Shown here piece by piece: positions 29,788 to 39,318 of a stretch of DNA of 64,000 nucleotides. Source of the stretch: Effrenium voratum (taxonomy: Eukaryota; Sar; Dinophyceae; Suessiales; Symbiodiniaceae); assembly GCA_963377175.1 (NCBI GenBank), contig CAUJNA010003500.1, positions 61,670 to 125,669 on the forward strand, in the 5' to 3' direction. The stretch's first letter is position 1; the number at the start of each line of letters is the position of its first letter. Under the pieces are notes generated by a model. That model did no database searches, had not been told where the DNA came from, and saw nothing but the letters and a program-made list of their open reading frames with translations. Made by a program: the position numbers and the translations under genes.

Positions 29788-29883
29788 GAACCACAGCGAA
29801 GCCCTGACCTCCACCCAGATTCTTGACCCCTATCGAGTCTATGAGAGGACTGCACACAGCGAACCGCGGACCTCACTTTCTAG
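29788..29883 (+). CDS. Exon of unrecognised gene (chain e, exon 1)
   Basis: Acceptor ACTTTGACAG, then N-H-S-E-A-L-T-S-T-Q-I-L-D-P-Y-R-V-Y-E-R and S-E-P-R-T-S-L-S, ending CTAG|GTGTTT. The frame is open further upstream, so the exon may be longer. The end is a target-site copy (GGACCTCACTT) repeated at the start of the next exon. Confidence 0.6.
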
Positions 29884-29979
29884 GTGTTTTTTTAGTAGAG
29901 CTCTTTCTCACCCTGGGTTCCCCTACTAAGATAGACAGAAAAAAGTTGGTACCCTTCTTCTAACCTCTCAAATCTGGAG
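29884..29979 (+). mobile_element. Introner-like element, family E copy 1 (intron exactly occupies the element)
   Basis: A 96-nt insertion with the family E interior (CCCCTACTAAGATAGAC, TTGGTACCC, TCTAACCTCTC) and end CTGGAG. Donor CTAG|GTG and acceptor CTGGAG|G sit at its two ends. GGACCTCACTT occurs on both sides as a direct repeat, so the spliced message encodes R-T-S-L twice in succession. Confidence 0.75.
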
Positions 29980-30159
29980 GACCTCACTTCGGATGAGCCG
30001 GATCGCTTCGCAGGACCGGCATGCACGAGAAGCAGCTCGATGGCGAGGCTGGGCCGCGAGAGAGACGCGCGAAATGGCCCGGGGAGGTTGGACCGGGGGA
30101 TTTTTCGAGTTTTCGTATGCCAAGGGTTCGGGCGGTTTGCTCTGGGTTTGTTTTCCAAG
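29980..30159 (+). CDS. Exon of unrecognised gene (chain e, exon 2)
   Basis: It joins in phase to 29883 (AG+G, Arg) and reads T-S-L-R-M-S-R-I-A-S-Q-D-R-H-A-R-E-A-A-R and on through an Arg/Trp-rich segment to donor CCAAG|GTGAAA. The 180-nt frame is open throughout. Confidence 0.6.
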
Positions 30160-30425
30160 GTGAAAAAAAAGAAGTTCCAAGGTGAAAGCAAAGGCTCCAA
30201 GGGGTCAAGCTTTCGTTGGGGTTCCACGGGGAAAACGGAAGGTCAAGGCGAAAAACAGAGGCTCCAGGGGGTTAAGCGTTCGTTTGTTTTACAAGGTGAA
30301 AAAGGAAGGTCAAGGTTGAAAAACGAAGTTCCAAGGGGAAAAGCAAACAGAGTACACCAAGGGCAGAAGTTTTTTTTTTCCAAGGTGGAAACATAATTTC
30401 CAAGGTGAAAAACAAAAAGGTTCCC
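30150..30425 (+). repeat. Degenerate CCAAGGTGAAAA tandem repeat within an intron
   Basis: About eight to ten degenerate copies of TTCCAAGGTGAAAA-type units, each carrying a potential AAG|GTGAAA donor. The array starts at the real donor of the preceding exon. Confidence 0.6.
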
Positions 30426-30463
30426 CTTTGTAGCCCAACTCTGACACGGGATCCTTTCTATAG

Positions 30464-30497
30464 GAGGTTTATGACGAGGCACCTGCTCGAGGACATG
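30464..30497 (+). CDS. Short exon (chain e, exon 3)
   Basis: After acceptor CTTTCTATAG, one base completes Arg from 30159, then R-F-M-T-R-H-L-L-E-D-M runs to a GT site. It is short, so confidence depends mainly on phase and splice sites. Confidence 0.4.
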
Positions 30498-30580
30498 GGT
30501 TGGTGTTGAACGGAGGATTGGCCCCATTACGTTTATACGTGAAAATCTAGGCTTCCGTATTTTCCACCTTACCCGTAATT

Positions 30581-30655
30581 GGTGGTTTGGATTGGTTTGA
30601 ACCACTGGTTCTTGAGGGTAAATTGGAAACAGCCACTAACCTCCAAACCACAAAT
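30581..30655. mobile_element. Family F TIR element, copy 3
   Basis: The ends GGTGGTTTGGATTGG and AACCTCCAAACCAC are inverted repeats of the family F type. Confidence 0.55.
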
Positions 30656-30699
30656 CCACACCGCGTAGGGTGATTCGTTCCCTTTGAGCATGCAAAAGG

Positions 30700-30880
30700 G
30701 TGCTCTAAGGCTTAGAACATCCCCATATGTGGCAGGGATTGTCAAGGATCCGCCGGAATTTTTGGACGTAAAGGTTCCGGAGGAAATCATGACAGTTACG
30801 CACAGAAGGAACTCTGACATATGGGTGTTGCTCAAAATCGAGGACCCCAAAATGACAAACGGCTGCCCTTCCCTTTGAAC
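30700..30880 (+). CDS. Possible exon
   Basis: An open frame reading S-P-Y-V-A-G-I-V-K-D-P-P-E-F-L-D-V-K-V-P, then E-E-I-M-T-V-T-H-R-R-N. Protein-like composition, but no convincing boundaries. Confidence 0.35.
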
Positions 30881-31045
30881 CCACCCAAACAGGGGTCCAC
30901 CATGTTGAGACAAGCCCGTATGGGTATGTCTTTTTTGCGAGTTGGTACTGCTTGTTTGTGGTTTTAAAGAGAACCAAGAGGACACCGAGCTGGTTTTAAA
31001 GAACCAAAAGGACACCGAGCCGCCATTCTGTGGTGTCCTAAAAAA

Positions 31046-31155
31046 CGTGGCGCGGCCATGGTGCATGCGGGGACCCCCCCGTTCCCCTTTGCTGATAAGG
31101 AGCCGCAGCCCTGGCTGGCTTCATATCGATCTGGCAGCCCGGAGCCCTTGAGGTT
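31046..31155 (+). CDS. Possible exon
   Basis: GC-rich frame A-A-M-V-H-A-G-T-P-P-F-P-F-A-D-K-E-P-Q-P followed by W-L-A-S-Y-R-S-G. Boundaries unclear. Confidence 0.4.
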
Positions 31156-31251
31156 TGTCCGGACAACGGCTTTGACTGTCGGAGGGGGTTTTTGCCTTTA
31201 AACACCCACCAAACAAGGGGAACCCTCCGGAAAAAAGACCAGGTAGGTTGG

Positions 31252-31325
31252 CATAGGTGTCTTGTCGATCGGTTAGGTTGCTTAGAAATCGATGGGCTCT
31301 ACCAGGTTTAGATGGCTCACCTATG
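31252..31325 (+). mobile_element. Family A TIR element, short copy (74 bp)
   Basis: GGCATAGGTG at the left (from 31250) is exactly complementary to CACCTATGCC at the right. Internally deleted relative to 27527-27642. Confidence 0.7.
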
Positions 31326-31489
31326 CCGGTGGCTGTTCTGTGGTGTTTCACCATGAGGTCTGAACTTTTGCCAACTTTTGGACCTCGGACGTGTTTGGAG
31401 GTAGATTTGTTCAAGTTGTTTTAGGTCTGCGTTCTTTGTTGGTAGTTGATTTGTCCAACGTTGTTCCCCCCCCTCCCTCTTGTTAACAT

Positions 31490-31620
31490 GCAGCAACCAA
31501 ACATTTGCGTGCCTTTAATCTTCGAGCTGTTCGAAGCATGGCAGCGACTCAGTGGCAGCAGGTCAAACCTTTGGCAGGGGGTCAAGGGCCACCCCGGCGA
31601 GTGTGCAACCAGAAGTAAAC
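31490..31620 (+). CDS. Possible exon
   Basis: Open frame N-I-C-V-P-L-I-F-E-L-F-E-A-W-Q-R-L-S-G-S followed by K-G-H-P-G-E-C-A. Helix-like; splice sites unassigned. Confidence 0.35.
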
Positions 31621-32212
31621 TTAAGAGGCGTAAACTGGCAAAAAAAGATCAACTAATAGCAGTGCCAACTGAGCAGTGCCCAAAACTTTGTCCAATCTAG
31701 CTGGTTCTAGTTCATGGGTTGCTAGGTAAAGGGCCAGGTACACCTTAGGACCTTAAGTCCAGGGGTGTTGGGCGCAGGTAGCACTGGGCCAACTTGACCT
31801 CCGGGCTCAATGCGAGACATCTGTGACTTGGGGTTGGTGGAGATGATCACCCCCTCAGCATTGGAAGTTAACTGAGGTTTCCCCGCGCTTTGCTAACCGG
31901 ACCTATGTAGGGGCAAGATTCATATTAAAGCCGAACCGGACATTTGACAATGTCCAAAAGAATGACAACACCTGGGATGGAATTGAATGGACAAAGGACA
32001 CGAACCAGCTTGGGGTCCCTTTGGATACACCCCGGGCGGGTCTGCAAGCCTCACCATGGTCCGGGAGGGTGTGGCTTTTAGCATTTTTTGTTGGTATTCT
32101 ACCCATGGCTTGGGATGTGGATAGACACTGTGAAAAACCTAGGGCTTGAGACGGTCAGAAGCAATCTCGAGATGGGCCTGCCATCAGTCTACTTGCGGCA
32201 AGCCATGCTTCT

Positions 32213-32276
32213 CAACCCTAAAACCTAAACCCAAAACCCTAAACCCTAGACCCTGGACCTTAGACCCTAGACCCCT
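32213..32276 (-). repeat. Degenerate interstitial telomere-like tract (TTTAGGG on minus strand)
   Basis: About nine units of CCCTAAA and variants (CCCTAGA, CCTTAGA, ACCTAAA) run from AACCCTAAAACC to GACCCTAGACC. Confidence 0.65.
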
Positions 32277-32353
32277 TCATTGTCTTCTTCTGCTTCCTGG
32301 CGTTCCTCCTCCTTGCCTCTCCTGACTCCGCAAAACGCCCTGGCCACGCCCAG

Positions 32354-32420
32354 GTGCAGGTGATTCCTCAGGCCCACCGGGAGCGCTGGGATTGGAAGCG
32401 GAGGGTTTCGGCTTCTGGGG
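32354..32420 (+). CDS. Exon of unrecognised gene
   Basis: Acceptor CCACGCCCAG, then V-Q-V-I-P-Q-A-H-R-E-R-W-D-W-K-R-R-V-S. The donor is probably GGGG|GTGACG. The start resembles the exon at 17838. Confidence 0.5.
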
Positions 32421-32436
32421 GTGACGTTGGTTGTCT

Positions 32437-32540
32437 TCCATTTGGTTAGGAATATGTTTTTCTTCTCCGGTTGGTTTTAAAGGGAATCTATCACTACTGG
32501 ACATATTTCTATTTTTTTCCAGGCGACTTAAGCAAATGGA
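32437..32540 (+). mobile_element. Family C TIR element, copy 1
   Basis: TCCATTTGGTTAGGAA at the left and CTTAAGCAAATGGA at the right are inverted repeats. The interior GGTTGGTTTTAAAGGGAATC and ACTACTGGACATATTTCT recur at 39172, 55180, 58525 and 62676. Confidence 0.8.
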
Positions 32541-33579
32541 GGTTTTGGAAGAACTGGGCGGCTCTTTTTGGAGGTTGGACCCTCCCAAAATGGTGGCTTT
32601 CCTTTTGGTTTCCCTTTAAAACCACCAAAAAGGGGACCTTAAGAAAGACCACACCCACTTTCACGATTGCTGGAAGGGTACATGGGATTGAGATGTCAGA
32701 GCTAAAGCATTCTATAGCTTATTTGAGCTAAATTTGGCTGAAGTGTTAGCTATGCTTGATTGCAGGTCGATGCGCTTGTCGGTTGAGCTGCCGGTTGTGG
32801 GTCTTCAAAAGGCTTGGAATCGGGATTCGGCCAACATGCATGTGTTGCTAGGGTGGAGTCGTTGATGAAGCAGGGAACTAGAACCTGTGATTGCGCTGCC
32901 AGTCATGTTCACACAACCGATTTTCCTCTTGGATAATATTTTTAAGTTTGCACGTTGTGATTCTAGGTCAAGTGATTCATGTACTCCTTGTCTCTAAGCT
33001 GATTTCAACCCTCCCAAACCGCCATCCGCGAAGGAACGCGTGTACACATCTTTCGAAGGCTGTATAAGTGCTGGTGTAGCTTTATTCCCCTTCTTCATGA
33101 TTGTTGTTGGGAACCATTTTACATTTTGCGTATTGTTTAATGAAACATCCCCACTTCACAGCTAACATTTAAATGTTTGCTTCCCAAACCCAACGTCGAC
33201 CAAGTTTTCCCAGGAGTCTGAGTTGTTTTTGTTGGGAATCCATGAGCTACCTGTCCGTTTGACCGAGGCTTCGAGGTCCTGGAGGAATCCGAGCAGCTGC
33301 GAGAGGCCGCGTTTGTCGGATAGCACAGAAAAGTCGTCCCAGGGAGATTTCTCTTCAATAGTCAAAAGGGTGGGCTTGGGGTTCTGTGTGAATCTGCGGA
33401 GCCGCAATAGTCCCAGGTAGATGAAAGGGGAGTCCCGCTCAACATCAAAGGTTGCACACACGCTCGAGGCAAGCCACTCTTCAAAGTCTCAAACCGCGCG
33501 CCAGCATGGAGTTGAGCCATCCTTGGTGGCTTTGTCAAGTCCTCACTGAGACTTGTGTGCGGCAGCACGCATAGCTCCC

Positions 33580-33655
33580 AGGGCTGGCAGGATTTGAACC
33601 TGCGACCTCCCCGCGAGCGAGCTCGCAGGGCGCGCTGCCATTGTGCCACAGCCCT
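33580..33655 (-). ncRNA. tRNA-shaped sequence with no anticodon loop
   Basis: Read on the minus strand, this 76-nt sequence has a perfect 7-bp acceptor stem (AGGGCTG/CAGCCCT), a two-base spacer, a D-like arm (GCAC-AATGGCA-GCGC, one A.C mismatch), a 5-base variable region and a perfect T arm (GCAGG-TTCAAAT-CCTGC). Where the anticodon arm should be, CCCTGCGAG and CTCGCGGGG pair as a 9-bp stem (one G.U) with a CTCG tetraloop. There is no 7-base loop and no U33, so it should not decode. It could be a tRNA-derived retroelement head, a tRNA mimic or a degenerate tRNA. Confidence 0.55.
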
Positions 33656-33803
33656 GGTAAATCAAAATCCTTTCGAGCCAGGCTTTGCTCAAGCAGCTCA
33701 CGAAGGACGGCCTTGTGACCCACAGGCTCGTTTTGCACCATGCCTGAGACCTTGCTCATAGATGCCGCGAAGCCCCCGTCAAGCGGCTTTCATAGGACCG
33801 GTC

Positions 33804-33804
<1 letters not shown>

Positions 33805-33897
<93 letters not shown>

Positions 33898-34059
33898 GTG
33901 NNNNNNNNNNNNNNNNNNNNNNNNNNNNNNNNNNNNNNNNNNNNNNNNNNNNNNNNNNNNNNNNNNNNNNNNNNNNNNNNNNNNNNNNNNNNNNNNNNNN
34001 TGGGTGTGTGTGTGTGGGTGTGTGTGTGTGGGTGTGTGTGTGTGTGGGTGTGTGTGTGT

Positions 34060-34094
<35 letters not shown>

Positions 34095-34105
34095 TGTGGG
34101 TGGGA
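33805..34105. repeat. (GT)n microsatellite spanning an assembly gap
   Basis: (GT)n from 33805 to the gap and (GT)n with GGGTGT interruptions after it. The tract length in the genome is unknown because the gap lies inside it. Confidence 0.9.
33901..34000. other. Assembly gap (100 N)
   Basis: Exactly 100 Ns, a conventional placeholder length, inside the GT microsatellite. Confidence 0.99.
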
Positions 34106-34484
34106 TCTCGCAGTTCACGACATTGTTGCAGCATCATTTGGACTCCGGATGAACCAACCCCCACCAAAAAAGGGGACCCCCCCATGAATCCAGGGGTTAA
34201 TTACTCTGGTCAACACTAGTGGGAGGTCCACACAATTGGGGGTTGTGTCCTCTCTTGGTGTGAGATGACAAACAAAAATGACCGGAATTCGTTGCCCAGG
34301 GCACTGGAGGTTCCAGTCGATCCTCATCCTGGAAGCAAAGGCTGTGGGTGCGGAATGAAGTGGCGGACTTTTGGGGGAGCAAATGATGTCTCGAAACGAT
34401 GGACCCCCCTTTGGGTGGTATTCAAAGGGGAAACAACGAAAACCTGACTTTTTAGGAACCAAGTCACCAGACATGGACCACCTC

Positions 34485-34605
34485 ACCACGAGCAAATGGA
34501 GAAACTGGAGTCCAAGCCCCAGCCAGAATTCGCCCCCCCCCCGCTTCCCGCCGAAGCGGAGTTTCGGGCGGGCCGGCCTGTGGGGTGGACGGGCGGGCGG
34601 GCGGG
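34485..34605 (+). CDS. Probable exon, Pro/Glu-rich
   Basis: Frame Q-M-E-K-L-E-S-K-P-Q-P-E-F-A-P-P-P-L-P-A followed by E-A-E-F-R-A-G-R-P-V. It begins after CACCACGAG and ends in a GGGCGG repeat. Confidence 0.45.
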
Positions 34606-34959
34606 CGGGTCTCCGGGGAGGCCAGTCAGAGTCGTTCATCTTCCAGCCCAAAGGAGCGTGTCAAGGAGTGGCCCAGCAGGCTGACACAAGTGCCAGGCAC
34701 TTCCGGTTGCTTGGATCTTCCTTTGGAATATAATGAGCCTATGTAAAGTATGGATCGCCTTGCAAGTGGATGGTGTGTTGATGTATGGCTTTTCCTGCAG
34801 GTGAGTGAAGTAGCAACCGCAAATGGCAAGTTCCGTTTTTGCTTCCCTTCGATATCGAGTGGGTTTCTCTACTAAAATGCTGGCTTTCATTTTGGCTTCC
34901 CTTTTGAAACCACCGCAAAAAATGGTACCCTGAACAATCATGCTGTTTTTGTGCTCGCC

Positions 34960-35059
34960 CATCTCTCTCTCTCTCTCTCTTTTTCTCTTTTTCTCTTTTT
35001 CTCTTTTTCTCTCTTTCTCTCTTTCTCTCTTTCTCTCTTTCTCTGTTTCTCTCTTGCTC

Positions 35060-35099
<40 letters not shown>

Positions 35100-35102
35100 C
35101 TT
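34960..35102. repeat. Pyrimidine tract (CTCTTT/CT)n
   Basis: Long TTTCTC and CTCTCT tract; all frames here are low complexity. Confidence 0.9.
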
Positions 35103-35341
35103 CTCTCTTTGCACCACTCCATTTCAAGTCTCAACGTTGGAACACTTGGTGGTATTGCTCGTGGCGCATGTGTGTGGACTTGTCGTAAGTTGTGGTTGTT
35201 GCAGTAGCCCTGGCTGTGCGGTAATGTGACTCTTCTGTTCATGGTTCTTGTTCTCTTTCGTGCCGCCCTTGTTGTTGCTGTGATTGTCATAGGATGTCTC
35301 CTCTTCATGGTTTGTTCTTTGTTTGCCGGGGCATGCCGCAG

Positions 35342-35452
35342 GCAAAACCTCGCCCTTCCTCTTTTTCTCCGTCTACGACGAGCAGGGGCCCTTACTGCCT
35401 GCTCACATTGCCCAGTGCCATGACAATGTCAGTGCTTGCATTACCACCAATC
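35342..35452 (+). CDS. Exon of unrecognised gene
   Basis: Acceptor CATGCCGCAG, then two bases and K-T-S-P-F-L-F-F-S-V-Y-D-E-Q-G-P-L-L-P-A followed by H-I-A-Q-C-H-D-N-V-S-A-C. Open and strongly protein-like. The donor is uncertain, near the GGCAGCCAG at 35453-35462. Confidence 0.55.
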
Positions 35453-35999
35453 TAGGCAGCCAGGATTTGCTGTCGCCAGATGGTGTATGATCGTGTACTC
35501 GGGTTGCCAACTATTCCGGGAACGGCAGGATTCAAGGCAACCTCGGTAGCAGATGCCAAGAATCCAAGAATCCCTGGTCTGCACGTGAAGTAAGTTGCAA
35601 CGGCCAGGCACCGCGTGACATGCCCTTAGGAAACGCGGGGACCGAGGAGTCCGGTTGCTTGTGTGCCAAGGCGAACTATTTGGTGCGTGGATGGTCAAGC
35701 CCAGAAGTTCCTTGGCGGAAAAGGGGCTGTTGATGGCAAGTGCAGCAAAGGTCCTGGGGAAAAAAAGGTTGGCGGATGAGCCAACCCACAGGATGTTGCC
35801 ACGAAGCCTGCCGTTCGATGAATCATCAGGCCCAGGCAGAAAAGAGAAATAGTTGCCAACCCACAGGATTTTGGTGAAGCCTGCCTTATTAAACATCATC
35901 AGTCCCAGCCGCTCCGGGAACTTTCTTTCACCTGGTTCTCCACATTCAGTACATGGGAACCCAGGATTGATAACCCATTGGTGGATGAATCTTGGGAGG

Positions 36000-36155
36000 C
36001 GGGGTCCCATTGTTCCAAGGGTAGCTTCCCCATTCTAAACCCAGGGATCCGAATCTTTCTAGAACACCACCCGAAACCCCGGGGACATGCTTGGTTTTTG
36101 AAAAGAACGATGGCTGAAAAAAAAAATGACGGAAAAGGACTCGACCCCTAGAATT
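36000..36155. mobile_element. Family G element, copy 1
   Basis: It shares the signatures AGCTTCCCCATTCT, AGGGATCCGAATCTTT, TTTTTGAAAAGAACGATGGC and GACTCGACCCCTAGA with copies at 42703, 55560 and 60430. Confidence 0.6.
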
Positions 36156-36359
36156 GTAGCGGGGGTTCCTCTGGGGTGGGGGGAAGCGCCCCTCAGTTCC
36201 CTTCGCAGCTGGGAAGCTTCCGGTCTTTGGCTTGAACGCGCAGCGCCGTCTGAAGGTGCCACGTCTTGGATTCGGCGACTTAGCGGAAGTCCGGGTCAAC
36301 CACGCCTGGTGGGAACTCTTTTTTGCAACCGCCTCATTTAGGATGTGTGTGACTTGTTT

Positions 36360-36469
36360 GCAGGCGTCCTTTTGATCGGTTAGGTTGGTTAGACATAGAT
36401 GTCTCTGGTTCAGGGTGGTTTTTTCCATTTGCCAAAACCATCTACTTCTCCCAAAGGTCACCTATGTGC
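36360..36469 (+). mobile_element. Family A TIR element
   Basis: It starts CAGGCGTCCTTTTGATCGG and ends AAAGGTCACCTATG, diverged family A termini. Confidence 0.6.
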
Positions 36470-36976
36470 ATGTACATACTGTTTTGTTTACACAGATTTC
36501 TGTATTCCGTATGCCTTTAAACTTTTCATCCTTCGCTATTTTGACCGCCAATGAGATCTGCGCTTCTGTTGTCCGATGCCTTTGCTCAGCTGCCCCCAAA
36601 TGTGCGGTTTTGCTCTTTTTTATTTGGATGTGCAGATGTAGGTTTTCAGAAGGATCGGGAATGCTTGGGAGTCAAACTACCGATCTAGCCGATCCAGCTT
36701 GCGAATCGAATGCGACACCTGGACCAACCCCAATCAGAAGGTCAACCCCCCAACTGTCTGCGGCTCAAACAAATGTACCAAAATGGCACCTTGGTAAATG
36801 GAACCAAATACTAAAATCTAACCTGCGTAGCCCTAGCTCTTTAGTTTTGAGCCACACCCAACTCACCAACACCAATCAGAAGGTCAACCCCCCAACTAAC
36901 CACACCCAGTCCAGACCACTTTGACTCAAAACGAAACCAATCCAACGCCAACCCGCAAATCCAAAGCCATTCCCAG

Positions 36977-37061
36977 GGAGGCGATCGAGCCCGCGGCGCC
37001 CCTGGACGATGCGACTCTGCTGCCTGAGGCAGAGGACATCAACGGGCGAAGAATGCCTCAG
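36977..37061 (+). CDS. Exon of unrecognised gene, acidic
   Basis: Acceptor CATTCCCAG, one base, then 28 codons E-A-I-E-P-A-A-P-L-D-D-A-T-L-L-P-E-A-E-D...R-M-P-Q to donor CAG|GTGTCA. Clean boundaries. Confidence 0.6.
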
Positions 37062-37093
37062 GTGTCATGGAGATTTGTTTAATGATTTTTCAG

Positions 37094-37301
37094 GCCCGGA
37101 ACCATGACGACCAACCTCGGGGTCCATTTCTGTGCGGAAGATTGGTGCGAAGTGGGGCGAAATATCAACAACCACAGAGTCTGTTTGTTCGACGTGTTGG
37201 TCTCCGACGAACACGGCGACCTCATTCGTTGGGCGATCACCCATGAAGGTTCCACTTTTGGGGTGCAGTGCAGAAGAAAGTCAGGTTTGGCGAACTATTT
37301 G
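37094..37301 (+). CDS. Exon of unrecognised gene
   Basis: Acceptor TGATTTTTCAG, then a long open frame with V-H-F-C-A-E-D-W-C-E-V-G-R, then R-V-C-L-F-D-V-L-V-S-D-E-H-G-D, then W-A-I-T-H-E-G-S-T-F-G. It ends TATTTG|GTGTAC. The one-base start does not match the phase-0 end at 37061, so either a minor exon or an alternative site is involved. Cys/His content is notable, but no family is recognised. Confidence 0.5.
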
Positions 37302-37371
37302 GTGTACCCTGGTTTATGATGTGGTCTCCGCGTGTTTTTCCACCTGGGAAGTGAAGTCCTGTTGATTTCCC

Positions 37372-37797
37372 TTGATGGCTGGCGAGCAGGCTTACTTTTG
37401 TAACGCGCATCTTCAAATTAAGCCGTTTCAGTTCCTTTCAACAATCATTGCTTGGTGGTTTTGGAAGACTGGGCCTATCCCTCATGAATCAGCTGTGCAA
37501 GTCCATGTTGGAGGGAGAGTAATGGAAGTTTGCATGAAGAGACAATGGCGGTTTGTTGCAGAAATTCAGTTTGGCCTTCTCCTCTACCTGGCCGAAGCAA
37601 TAACAAGCCCTGCGAGAGAAGCTGTTGCACCCATCCATGCGGCTGGAAGCGAGCGAACATTTGGGTTCGCATGTGTGGTCAATGTGCACTACTTGGTAGC
37701 GGACGGTCATGAACTCCAAGTTCGCTGTATTTTCCGAAGGAAAACCAAAAACACGGCAGTTACCCGCAAAAAGACCCCCCCCCATGTATTGATGTAA
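37372..37797 (+). CDS. Possible exon or small gene
   Basis: A 141-codon open frame starts with an ATG pair and contains F-V-A-E-I-Q-F-G-L-L-L-Y-L-A-E-A. A minus-strand frame also stays open over part of it. Coding status unresolved. Confidence 0.25.
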   Translation: MMAGEQAYFCNAHLQIKPFQFLSTIIAWWFWKTGPIPHESAVQVHVGGRVMEVCMKRQWRFVAEIQFGLLLYLAEAITSPAREAVAPIHAAGSERTFGFACVVNVHYLVADGHELQVRCIFRRKTKNTAVTRKKTPPHVLM

Positions 37798-38158
37798 AGC
37801 GGTCCCTCAACGCTGAACGATTGCGACTTGATATGCTTCCAGATGGAATGTCCCTTCACGACCCAGGAATAGATGTGCAGACGTTCGGGTCGGTGAGGTG
37901 TTGCAATGTTTGGCAATAGTTTTTTCTTTGAAGCATTAATTGGGTGTGATGGTGTCCGCAACATATTCAAAGGTTCTTACCAAAGATCGCCCGTCCTCGG
38001 CTTTTGCCTCTCCAGGCTGCTGCCACCGAGCAGCAGGCCTGGCTCACGCGTCGCCTGTCAGAAACCATCTGCGATTCGCCAGCCAAGGGCCATGGGTTGC
38101 ATAACCTATGGCGAGCCATTTTGGGGTGGATGAACATCCATTTGGCGTAGTTGATCAC

Positions 38159-38284
38159 CTGGCCGTGGGTGAAAACCAATGGTATCCCATTTTGGGGTAG
38201 GTGAATTCACCACCCATTTTAGAACCTATTTCAGTGGTTGGATTGTGATCTTCACCAGGGGTTTCCTGGGAGTTTTGACCAGCC
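38159..38284 (+). mobile_element. Family B TIR element, copy 4
   Basis: GGCCGTGGGTGAAAACCAATGG start, with GAATTCACCACCCATTTTAG interior and AGTTTTGACC end. Confidence 0.7.
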
Positions 38285-38348
38285 GCCTGAAACTTCAAGT
38301 GAGTTTCTGTGAGCCAAGGGCCATGCCTACAATGACTAGGTCCCTCAG

Positions 38349-38446
38349 CTAGGTGCGCTTTCTCACCCCTTTTTTGGGAGCGTTCCCCTACTAAAATAGA
38401 CTACAGAAAAAAGTTGGTACCCCTTATTCTAACCTCTCTTCCGGAG
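38349..38446 (+). mobile_element. Family E element, copy 2
   Basis: CTAGGTGC start, interior CCCCTACTAAAATAGACTAC and AAAAAGTTGGTACCCC, end CTTCCGGAG. Coding sequence appears to resume immediately after it. Confidence 0.7.
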
Positions 38447-38515
38447 GAGCTGGATGAGGTTCGGCGAGTTTATCCACTCGTGATGGTCCAGCTGGGAGGG
38501 TTGTGGTCATTTGCC
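38447..38515 (+). CDS. Probable exon
   Basis: Immediately after the family E element the frame reads E-L-D-E-V-R-R-V-Y-P-L-V-M-V-Q-L-G-G-L-W. The end is undefined. Confidence 0.45.
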
Positions 38516-39171
38516 CACGTCCATGGAGGGGAAAGCACATTTTGACCGCACCAAGGACTTTTGATGGGGACACCCCAATTGGTTAGTGGACGACATACAT
38601 CCGCATGTACCAGTCCACCAAAGAATCTCCAATTTCTTGTTGTACTCATATGAGCCAATGACCAGATGACTGAGTCTGACTGGTGGAGCTGTGATTTGTG
38701 ATGAGCAGGCAAGCATGGAAGCCAGCAGTTTGTGCACTCCGCCCCCAAGAAGAGAAGGGGTATCTACGTGGGTGCATGTCGCAAGAGGGGATCCCACAAT
38801 TTGTGGGTTTTCCCGTTGGTTTCCCTCTAAAACAACCTGAAAAGGGTACCTGGCACTGGCTGGTCAGGGAGGAAAAGGCAGTCCAAGCCGCAAAAGCCGA
38901 TGCTTAGCTCAGCGATTGCCAGCGTGTCCTCCCTCCATCCCAAACTCCTCACTTGAGTGGACAAGCCAAAAGAGTGTGTTTACAGAAGCTTGGGCAGTAA
39001 GACTCCAAGTTTCTGTGGGTGAGCCCTTGGAGAGAATCAGTTGATCACTTGCGAGCTGCTCCATTCAGATGCCCGTCCCCCGACTTGGGGGTGGCATTAC
39101 GTGTTGGTCGCCATCATGAGGTGTGGTCGCCTTTTGGTTGCCGAGTTCCGCCTTGTTTTTTTTTGCATGTG

Positions 39172-39310
39172 TCCATTTGCTTAAGAATAGTTTTCATTTT
39201 CCCCTGTTGGTTTTAAAGGGAATCTATCACTACTGGACATGTTTTCTCCTTTTTTCTTCTTCTTCTAAAAACAAATCAACAAAAAGAAACAGGGGGCTTA
39301 AGCAAATGGA
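39172..39310 (+). mobile_element. Family C TIR element, copy 2
   Basis: TCCATTTGCTTAAGAA left and CTTAAGCAAATGGA right. The interior contains a (TTC)n/AAACA expansion relative to other copies. Confidence 0.75.
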
Positions 39311-39318
39311 AGTTTTGG

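Noticed and set aside
33580..33655. Ordinary tRNA gene
   Set aside because: No 7-base anticodon loop and no U33. The position is filled by a 9-bp hairpin with a CTCG tetraloop.
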